Shown: positions 1 to 4,746 of the stretch, piece by piece | Layout of the letters: each line of letters begins with the position of its first letter | How positions within the stretch are numbered: the first letter of the stretch is position 1 | Assembly: GCA_021286925.1 (NCBI GenBank) | Contig: JAJTBL010000110.1 | Coordinates: forward strand, 1 to 6,511 | Direction of reading: 5' to 3' | DNA: 6,511 nucleotides | From: Spirochaetia bacterium | GTDB lineage: Bacteria > Spirochaetota > Spirochaetia > Treponematales > Rectinemataceae | Notes under the pieces: generated by a model | What the model was told of the DNA's origin: nothing | The model's database searches: none | The model's input: the letters and a program-made list of their open reading frames with translations, nothing else | Position numbers and translations under genes: made by a program

Positions 1-49
1 ACAGCGGGTTTTCATCCCGCCAACAGGGGTTCGATTCCCCTTGGGGATA
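1..49 (+). tRNA. tRNA-Glu (anticodon UUC), 5' part outside the window
   Basis: Three-prime part of a glutamate tRNA. The anticodon stem is GCGGG (4-8) with CCCGC (16-20). They enclose the 7-nt loop TTTTCAT, whose middle bases 11-13 (TTC) are the anticodon, preceded by the invariant T and followed by A. A 4-nt variable loop CAAC follows, then a T arm with stem AGGGG/CCCCT around TTCGATT (25-41), the 3' acceptor strand TGGGGAT (42-48) and discriminator base A49. The 4-nt variable loop and GGGG-rich T stem resemble other bacterial tRNA-Glu genes. No CCA is encoded, so it must be added after transcription. The D arm and 5' acceptor strand lie left of base 1, so the acceptor pairing cannot be checked. 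Confidence 0.93.
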
Positions 50-50
50 G

Positions 51-82
51 AGCTGGTTCCGAATGGAACCAGCTTTTTTTTT
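51..82 (+). terminator. Rho-independent terminator of the tRNA-Glu transcript
   Basis: A perfect 10-bp inverted repeat, AGCTGGTTCC (51-60) and GGAACCAGCT (65-74), encloses the 4-nt loop GAAT. An uninterrupted run of nine T follows at 74-82. The stem begins one base after the tRNA discriminator, so it ends the tRNA transcript. Read on the minus strand the hairpin is not followed by a T tract, so it does not look bidirectional. Confidence 0.95.
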
Positions 83-314
83 GCCCGAAGACTGCCTTCT
101 AAAGCTGATATCGAGTTTTATCCGCAAGTCTGAAGACACGTATGAATTCTTTTAAAAACTCTACAATGTTCTGCGATATTTTCAAGATAAAGCATAGTAA
201 GACATAATACTTCAATAAAACGCAAATCCTTTTTCGCATACAGCTGAGAAGGGAAATCGGGTTGAGGCAATCTGATTTGACACGAGGCTGAAGCCGATTC
301 AGAGCTATGCGCGG
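83..314. other. Intergenic region between convergent tRNA-Glu and thiI; no gene seen
   Basis: This AT-leaning stretch of about 230 bases lies between the tRNA terminator and the stop codon of thiI, which points towards it from the right. I found no convincing ORF, RNA gene or strong promoter. I also found no stem followed by a T tract on the minus strand that would end the thiI transcript. Short dyads such as GTCTgaAGAC (129-138) are too small to interpret. Confidence 0.6.
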
Positions 315-1511
315 TCAGTTACCAAAACGATCTTTCAAGACATCGCTGTAATAAAACCGTAATACTTCCGCATTTTTGATGCTTGCGGACACTTCTGCGG
401 ACAAATCAATGGATTTGTAGGCGTTGATGGCTTCGTGAAAATTGGGTTTTAGGACAGGGTGTTCCGGAGAAAACAGCACACAGCAATCTTCATAGGGAAG
501 AATTGAAATATCGAAGGTTCCGATTTTTCGGGCTATTGCGATTGTGTCTTCTTTATCAGTGCCGATGAGCGGACGCAAAACCGGAAAGGTTGTCGGTGCC
601 TGGGTTACGCGCATATTCTCGGCAGTCTGGCTTGCAACTTGTCCGAGGCTTTCCCCGGTGATGATACAGCTCGCTCCAACTTTGAGTGCCAGCGCGTGTG
701 CGGCTTCCATCATGGCAGACCGAAGCATGATGGTGGCTGCTTCCGGTTTGGCAAATTTTTTGATTTTCATCTGAACTTCAGTAAAGGGAATAACCCAGAG
801 CCTGATGCCGCCGCAGAAAGCCGCTATTTTTACCGCAAGGGCTTCTACTTTTTTCTGTGCCTCAATCGAGGTGTAAGGGTAGGTGTGAAAATAAGCCGCT
901 TCCAGCGCAAGTCCGCGCCGAGCCATCATATACCCTGCAACCGGTGAATCGATGCCGCCTGACAGCATGAGAATGCCTTTGCCGCTGACGCCTGAAGGCA
1001 GGCCGCGCGGACCGGGAAGGGTCGGTCCGTAGACATATGCTCGTTCACGAATTTCAATCGTAATGACATAATCCGGAGTGTGCACATCTACCTGCGCCCC
1101 TTCTATCTGGCTCAGGATTGTTTCTCCAGCAAGCGATGACATCGAATATGAATCGAGCGGGAAGCTTTTGTCGGATCTTCGGGTTTCCACTTTAAATGTT
1201 CGTTTCCCGAATGATTCCGCCTCATGGCGCGCCGCCGCCACGCTGGCAGCCAGGATGGCTTCAGTCGTTTTGGCGCATACCATTACTGGTGCATATCCGT
1301 TGACTCCGGGGCAGTGTGCAAGGACAAACTCCGCAAGTGCAGCGTTTTCCTCCCCGACTTCCAAAAAAAACCTGCCGGGGTATTCTTCTATTTTATGGGG
1401 TATCGCGCCCAATCGGTTTCTGATCTGCGACTTCATTTGATGGACAAATTCACGCTGATTGCCCAGTTTCAAGAGAACTTCGCCAGTTTTAATGAGAAAA
1501 ATTGCGCTCAT
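315..1511 (-). CDS. thiI: tRNA 4-thiouridine synthetase ThiI, rhodanese-less form (tRNA sulfurtransferase)
   Basis: ThiI adenylates uridine-8 of tRNA with ATP and replaces the oxygen with sulfur from a cysteine desulfurase, giving s4U; it acts in the cytoplasm. The 398-residue protein shows the family layout. An N-terminal ferredoxin-like region contains GEVLLKLGN (10-18), and a THUMP domain covers roughly 60-165. An AANH/PP-loop ATPase domain follows, with SGGIDSPVAGYMMARRG (184-200). Further conserved blocks are MLRSAMM (262-268), GESLGQVASQT (286-296) and EDCCVLFSPEHP (341-352). The protein ends at 398, with no C-terminal rhodanese domain such as E. coli ThiI (about 480 residues) carries, so it belongs to the short type found in Bacillus and others. 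The vicinal Cys343-Cys344 lie where the E. coli acceptor Cys344 is expected. It starts 14 nt after the desulfurase stop, which is itself a tandem TGA-TAG, and it has no strong Shine-Dalgarno, so translation may depend on the upstream gene. In rhodanese-less proteins a role in thiamine thiazole synthesis is doubtful; tRNA thiolation is the safer call. Confidence 0.96.
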   Translation of the reverse strand: MSAIFLIKTGEVLLKLGNQREFVHQMKSQIRNRLGAIPHKIEEYPGRFFLEVGEENAALAEFVLAHCPGVNGYAPVMVCAKTTEAILAASVAAARHEAESFGKRTFKVETRRSDKSFPLDSYSMSSLAGETILSQIEGAQVDVHTPDYVITIEIRERAYVYGPTLPGPRGLPSGVSGKGILMLSGGIDSPVAGYMMARRGLALEAAYFHTYPYTSIEAQKKVEALAVKIAAFCGGIRLWVIPFTEVQMKIKKFAKPEAATIMLRSAMMEAAHALALKVGASCIITGESLGQVASQTAENMRVTQAPTTFPVLRPLIGTDKEDTIAIARKIGTFDISILPYEDCCVLFSPEHPVLKPNFHEAINAYKSIDLSAEVSASIKNAEVLRFYYSDVLKDRFGN

Positions 1512-1525
1512 AGGCGCGTAGGCTA

Positions 1526-2749
1526 TCAGGTTTTCAAGGAGATATACAAGCGGTGTGCTGTTTCAATGAAGGTTCGAATTTCCGCTTCTGTTGAATCAGG
1601 GCCCGTAGAAATTCGAATGGAACAGAAAGATGCCTCCGGTGCGATGCCCATGGCTTCAAGAATTCTGCGGCCTTTGGCTTTGGTGCCATGCGAACTTGAA
1701 CAGGCCGAACCGGTTGATATACAGATGCCCTGTTGAGACAGCGCACGCTGAAAAACTTCGCCGGAAAGGCCCGGGAAGCTCGCGCTGACAATCCAGGGGC
1801 TGAAGCGGCTGTCTCCAGGGCTCCGTACCGCTGGAATCAGCTGGCATGCCGGTATCGAGGCAAGTCCGCTCAGGAGAAGCTGTTCCAATCGGCGGGCATG
1901 CTCCAGATTTTTGCTCAAGCCGGCAAGGCTTTTTTGAGCGCAGCGGCTGAAAGTGCCGATACTTGCTACATTTTCCGTTCCCGAGCGATACCCCGATTCC
2001 TGCCCGCCGCCTTGGGCGAGCGGGATGAGCTCTTTAAAGAGCAAGAGCGCGCCGATTCCTTTGGGACCGCCGATTTTATGAGCGGAAAAAGCAGCGCTTG
2101 ACACAGGCTTCGGCAAAGAAAAAGGTATTTTACCGAGGGCCTGCACGCAGTCGACATGAAACCAGGGGGCTTTCATACGGAGAGTGCTGGAGGATGCTTC
2201 GATGGCGTTTCCGATGCCCTGGATATCCTGTATCGCTCCGATTTCATTGTTGACCAGCATGACTGTGACCAGGACCGTGGAGGGACGGATTGCCTTTGCC
2301 ACAGCCTTAGGCTGGATGAAGCCCTCGGGATCAGGCTTGACAAAGCTGACTTCAAAACCGAGATTCTGCAAATGCAATGCTTGGTTGTGAATCGCGGCAT
2401 GTTCAATCGCTGAGATAACGAGATGCGGACGCTCCGCTTTATCAGCGGGCATTTTCGAAATATTTTTTTTATTCAAGAGTGAGAGAAGCGGTATCTGGTC
2501 TGCTTCGGTGCCCGAGGCGGTAAAAACAAGTTTTGGGTATCCTGGCTGGCCGGGGGATGGAGGCGTATTCATAGCATGCTGAATGGCCGTCATCATGCGA
2601 GACCGTGAAGATTCAAGCAGTGCATGTGCCTGCTTTCCCAAATTGTGCTGGCTTGACGGATTGCCGAACGCCTCAAGCGTTTCAGCAATTGATTCCGTCA
2701 AAATCTGTTCATCGGGTTTGGCTGTCGCTGCCCAGTCAAGATATATCAT
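1526..2749 (-). CDS. Cysteine desulfurase, NifS/IscS family (PLP-dependent)
   Basis: It converts L-cysteine to alanine and holds the sulfur as a cysteine persulfide for transfer to an acceptor. The 407-residue protein is a complete class-V aminotransferase fold. It begins with IYLDWAATAKP (2-12), and GNPSSQH is at 29-35. GTEADQ (80-85) marks the phosphate-binding loop, and His117 in AIEHAAI is the usual ring-stacking residue. NNEIG is at 167-171, and HVDCVQ (198-203) holds the Asp and Gln that contact PLP. The Schiff-base Lys225 is in SAHKIGGPKG, and the persulfide Cys350 is in STGSACSSSHG. Its ATG overlaps the stop of the reductase gene as ATGA (2746-2749), which implies translational coupling, and thiI follows 14 nt later. 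No IscU or SufU scaffold, IscR or other Fe-S assembly gene is in the window. A desulfurase dedicated to ThiI, like Bacillus NifZ, is therefore likelier than a housekeeping IscS, but general sulfur supply cannot be excluded. I give no gene symbol because the subfamily cannot be decided by eye. Confidence 0.95.
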   Translation of the reverse strand: MIYLDWAATAKPDEQILTESIAETLEAFGNPSSQHNLGKQAHALLESSRSRMMTAIQHAMNTPPSPGQPGYPKLVFTASGTEADQIPLLSLLNKKNISKMPADKAERPHLVISAIEHAAIHNQALHLQNLGFEVSFVKPDPEGFIQPKAVAKAIRPSTVLVTVMLVNNEIGAIQDIQGIGNAIEASSSTLRMKAPWFHVDCVQALGKIPFSLPKPVSSAAFSAHKIGGPKGIGALLLFKELIPLAQGGGQESGYRSGTENVASIGTFSRCAQKSLAGLSKNLEHARRLEQLLLSGLASIPACQLIPAVRSPGDSRFSPWIVSASFPGLSGEVFQRALSQQGICISTGSACSSSHGTKAKGRRILEAMGIAPEASFCSIRISTGPDSTEAEIRTFIETAHRLYISLKT

Positions 2750-3075
2750 GCTTCATAGCGCCGGTCTGCAATCGCTCTGCATGGCGCGCCGGACTCGGCA
2801 AATTCATGAGAAAGATAGAGTGCGCAGTAGCAGTGACCAAATTCGGGAATATCTTTGCGTGACCAGACACAGGGACAGATGGCGTCTTTGTCAGCTTCGC
2901 GGGAGCCGTCGGAATCTCTGCAGGGACACAGATAATAGCCATATCGGTTGTAATTTGCGGTAAGGCCTTCTACGAGCGATTCATAGAATTCGGTATCGGG
3001 ATTGAGAACCCAGCCCTGCTTTTCAGCTACCATTCTGGTAAAAAGGCGTGTTTGCTCAAGCGTTTTTTGTGTCAT
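2746..3075 (-). CDS. Ferredoxin:thioredoxin/disulfide reductase, catalytic (beta) subunit-like [4Fe-4S] protein
   Basis: Members of this family use a [4Fe-4S] cluster next to a redox-active disulfide to pass electrons one at a time from ferredoxin to a thioredoxin-like partner. The 109-residue protein has the diagnostic three paired-cysteine motifs: CPC (50-52), CPC (67-69) and CYC (82-84). By analogy with plant and cyanobacterial FTR, Cys50, 67, 69 and 82 should hold the cluster, and Cys52 and Cys84 should form the active disulfide. The spacing is X14 and X12, whereas the plant-type enzyme has X16 and X8. The last motif is CYC where the plant type has CHC. There is an extra Cys99. No FTR variable subunit is nearby, so this is the stand-alone archaeal/bacterial type. 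It starts 7 nt after the glutaredoxin-like gene; AAGGA (3080-3084) across that gene's stop is a plausible ribosome site, with GGAGG further up (3091-3095). Its end overlaps the desulfurase start by 4 nt. The likely substrate is the neighbouring CGFC protein; this is inferred from gene order. Confidence 0.88.
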   Translation of the reverse strand: MTQKTLEQTRLFTRMVAEKQGWVLNPDTEFYESLVEGLTANYNRYGYYLCPCRDSDGSREADKDAICPCVWSRKDIPEFGHCYCALYLSHEFAESGAPCRAIADRRYEA

Positions 3076-3082
3076 GGCTTCC

Positions 3083-3397
3083 TTATTCTCCCTCCGTCAC
3101 GCCGAGGGTCAGCACCCAGTCCGGCTCGATAAATCCTACAAGATGCTTATCCTCATCAATAACAGCAAAGGGGAAGGCGACATTTTCATGAAACTTTTCT
3201 TTGAGAATTTTTTTAACCTCGGTCTTTGTTTCCAGGGGGATCTGATCAACATGGATGTATTTATAGGTAAAGCCATGCTGGTCAAGAAAGGCAAGGGCTC
3301 GTTTGCAGAATCCACAGGTAGAAAGCGCATACACAACGATAGAGTGGTCGTTTCGAAATCCTTCTTTCGTGATATATGGGAGATCAACAAGGTTCAT
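3083..3397 (-). CDS. Glutaredoxin-like protein with CGFC active site
   Basis: A small thioredoxin-fold thiol-disulfide oxidoreductase of 104 residues. After about 18 residues comes the first strand HSIVVYALS, then the active site TCGFCKRA (27-34) with Cys28 and Cys31. The helix that follows leads to the second strand YKYIHVDQ (45-52), and the FPF segment (75-77) supplies the expected cis-proline at Pro76, followed by FAVIDEDKHLVGF. The dithiol CGFC differs from the classical CPYC glutaredoxins and from monothiol CGFS proteins. It could be reduced by the Fe-S reductase encoded 7 nt downstream rather than by glutathione; that is inference, and glutathione-binding residues cannot be judged by eye. 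It begins 38 nt after the transporter gene. The start at 3397 is fixed by an excellent Shine-Dalgarno. Confidence 0.9.
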   Translation of the reverse strand: MNLVDLPYITKEGFRNDHSIVVYALSTCGFCKRALAFLDQHGFTYKYIHVDQIPLETKTEVKKILKEKFHENVAFPFAVIDEDKHLVGFIEPDWVLTLGVTEGE

Positions 3398-3402
3398 AAC
3401 AG

Positions 3403-3409
3403 CTCCTCC
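3403..3409 (-). promoter_or_regulatory. Strong Shine-Dalgarno of the glutaredoxin-like gene
   Basis: On the minus strand GGAGGAG is followed, 7 nt after its GGAGG core, by the ATG at 3397. It shows that this genome uses canonical Shine-Dalgarno sites, which makes their absence before the MFS gene and lepA notable. It also lets the redox and sulfur genes be translated independently of the transporter. Confidence 0.9.
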
Positions 3410-3435
3410 AAAATTTTAATTAATAATACTTCTCT

Positions 3436-4671
3436 TCAGCCTGAACTTCCAGTCTCCTGCGCTGAATTTCGCTTTTCCAGGTGGGCTGAAAGCAGGAACC
3501 CCAGACCATAGATGACAATGGCAAGGATGAATGGCAGATTTTGAGAAAGTTCGAACAGCCAGCCCGCAAGCCATCCCATGGGGATGGTGAAAAACATCAT
3601 CAGCGCTTGAACAAGGCTGAAGAGCTCGCTCTTCCGATCACTTCTGACGGTATTCATGAACACGGTGTCCCGAAAAGTCTGAATCAGAAAATAGGAGGTT
3701 TGAAGACCGGAGACGATGAGGATCGCCAATACTGCGGATCGATTTGGAATGAGAAGAAAGGCGCCCTGAAAAAGAAAGCTCAGCAGAAAGCCATATTTCA
3801 GGCTTTTTTCATGAGCTATATGTGTTCTCCTCGGCAGGACAAGGAAAAAAACTGCCATACAGCTGATGGCTCCGGCAGCCGGAATTATGGCGATTGCCCA
3901 TGATGGTATCAGCTTTTTCCCCGCCAGATACAGTATCCGGAAAAAATCGATGGAAAGCACAGCGTTGGCGAGGATGTAGATGCCGCTCATGACCAGAAAA
4001 TTGCCATCGCTCAAGGCGTCACGGGCTGAAGGAATCTGCTGGAGAACCAGTTTGAAAAACGGCTCTTTTTTCAGCTTCTCTTTCAGGTATTGGCCGGGAA
4101 CCGTTTCCTTGGTCCAGATGAACCGGAGTACGAACATTGCAGACATGCTGAGAGAGCCAAGGATGAAAATGATCCGCATGGACGGCACAAGGCCGAATTT
4201 CTGAATGACGATGCCGCCTAAAAAGGTGGATAGCCCGCCAAAAGCGCCAATGACATAAATCCATCCATAAATGGCAGCCCGTTCCTGATCGGTTGCGTCT
4301 TCGGTGATGAGTAGATTCCACGAGACAACGACAATTCTGACGACGGAGTTAAGAACCTGCGCGACGAGGAACCAGCCGAAACTCCGTGAAAACGCCCACA
4401 CGAGCATTGCAATGCTCCATGCAATCGAATCAAAGATGATGCTGGTATATCGGCGGCCGAGTTTATTGGTGATTGGGGAAGCTAAAGCATAGAAAACAAA
4501 GCCAGTTGCGATTGCGGCTGAATTGATGATGCCCATCTGGACTTCGCTCAAGCCCAATTCTTTTTGGTAGAGCGGCATGAAATAGGTTACAAGCGGTCCG
4601 AAAAGCGCCCAGAGCGGTTCGAGTTTGATGCTTGCTCGTGCATTCTGGGGCAAAAGTTTTAATGCAATCAT
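3436..4671 (-). CDS. Major facilitator superfamily (MFS) transporter, substrate unknown
   Basis: A polytopic inner-membrane protein of 411 residues with about a dozen hydrophobic segments, the usual size for a 12-TM MFS carrier. The first segment runs about 19-35 and the second about 46-65. Between TM2 and TM3 is the MFS motif-A loop, SPITNKLGRRYTS (65-77), with its Gly-Arg-Arg. A hydrophilic stretch at about 187-222 (TKETVPGQYL and the lysine-rich part after it) is the central loop joining the two six-helix halves. A second, weaker version of the inter-helix loop, LPRRTHIAHEKS, is at 279-290. The C-terminus is hydrophilic. The ATG at 4671 is well supported: an in-frame TAG lies only 7 nt upstream (4678-4680), and the next Met (32) would cut into TM1. 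No Shine-Dalgarno precedes it. As the first gene of the probable operon it may carry a sulfur compound or metabolite linked to the downstream genes, but nothing in the sequence identifies the substrate. Confidence 0.9.
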   Translation of the reverse strand: MIALKLLPQNARASIKLEPLWALFGPLVTYFMPLYQKELGLSEVQMGIINSAAIATGFVFYALASPITNKLGRRYTSIIFDSIAWSIAMLVWAFSRSFGWFLVAQVLNSVVRIVVVSWNLLITEDATDQERAAIYGWIYVIGAFGGLSTFLGGIVIQKFGLVPSMRIIFILGSLSMSAMFVLRFIWTKETVPGQYLKEKLKKEPFFKLVLQQIPSARDALSDGNFLVMSGIYILANAVLSIDFFRILYLAGKKLIPSWAIAIIPAAGAISCMAVFFLVLPRRTHIAHEKSLKYGFLLSFLFQGAFLLIPNRSAVLAILIVSGLQTSYFLIQTFRDTVFMNTVRSDRKSELFSLVQALMMFFTIPMGWLAGWLFELSQNLPFILAIVIYGLGFLLSAHLEKRNSAQETGSSG

Positions 4672-4679
4672 TGTGGGCT

Positions 4680-4708
4680 ACTATATACAAGGTTCGCGAC
4701 AGCTTCAA
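4680..4708 (-). promoter_or_regulatory. Sigma70-like promoter for the MFS-grx-FTR-desulfurase-thiI operon
   Basis: On the minus strand the -35 TTGAAG (4703-4708) and -10 TATAGT (4680-4685) are separated by exactly 17 nt. The -35 matches 4 of 6 and the -10 matches 5 of 6 consensus bases. Eight nucleotides separate the -10 box from the ATG at 4671, so the transcript should start 0-2 nt before the start codon, with little or no leader. Confidence 0.65.
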
Positions 4709-4711
4709 GCG

Positions 4712-4740
4712 TTGCCAAAAATCATGATTTCCTGTACAGT
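4712..4740 (+). promoter_or_regulatory. Sigma70-like promoter for lepA
   Basis: TTGCCA (4712-4717, 5 of 6 consensus) and TACAGT (4735-4740, 4 of 6) are separated by 17 nt. The -10 box ends 6 nt before the ATG at 4747, which puts the expected +1 on the A of the start codon. Its -35 box lies only 3 bp from the -35 box of the divergent promoter, so the two polymerase sites are back to back. Confidence 0.6.
4719..4730. promoter_or_regulatory. Perfect 12-bp palindrome in the lepA promoter spacer (possible operator)
   Basis: AAATCATGATTT is its own reverse complement and sits between the -35 and -10 boxes of the lepA promoter, about 10 bp upstream of the -35 box of the divergent operon. One base later a second palindrome, CTGTACAG (4732-4739), overlaps the lepA -10 box. 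A dimeric regulator bound here would block lepA and could affect the operon. No regulator gene is present nearby, so this is a candidate only. Confidence 0.3.
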
Positions 4741-4746
4741 AAAACA

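Noticed and set aside
195..235. Possible minus-strand promoter, TTGAAG with a CTTTAT-like -10 at 17 nt, in the intergenic region
   Set aside because: The -10 matches consensus at only 3 of 6 positions and no gene follows on that strand within the window.
220..245. Minus-strand GCGAAAAAGGATTTGCGTTTT as a terminator for thiI
   Set aside because: The arms do not pair beyond 3-4 bases without mismatches, so it is not a stable hairpin.
1224..1736. A 170-codon open frame on the plus strand across the thiI/desulfurase junction, and other plus-strand frames between 544 and 2963
   Set aside because: They lie antisense to two genes with complete catalytic motifs, have no ribosome sites and give low-complexity proteins with no recognisable domain; they are shadows of the minus-strand genes.
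1224..2795. Repeated 12-mer CATGGCGCGCCG (near 1224 and near 2779) containing an 8-bp palindrome
   Set aside because: Both copies are coding (ThiI ARHEA and reductase PCRAI regions), far apart and without flanking similarity; this is chance from Ala/Arg/Gly codons.
3411..3425. AT-rich palindromes (AAAATTTT, TTAATTAA) before the glutaredoxin-like gene as a second promoter
   Set aside because: A TATTAT-like -10 can be drawn, but there is no acceptable -35 box at 16-18 nt; base composition alone explains the palindromes.
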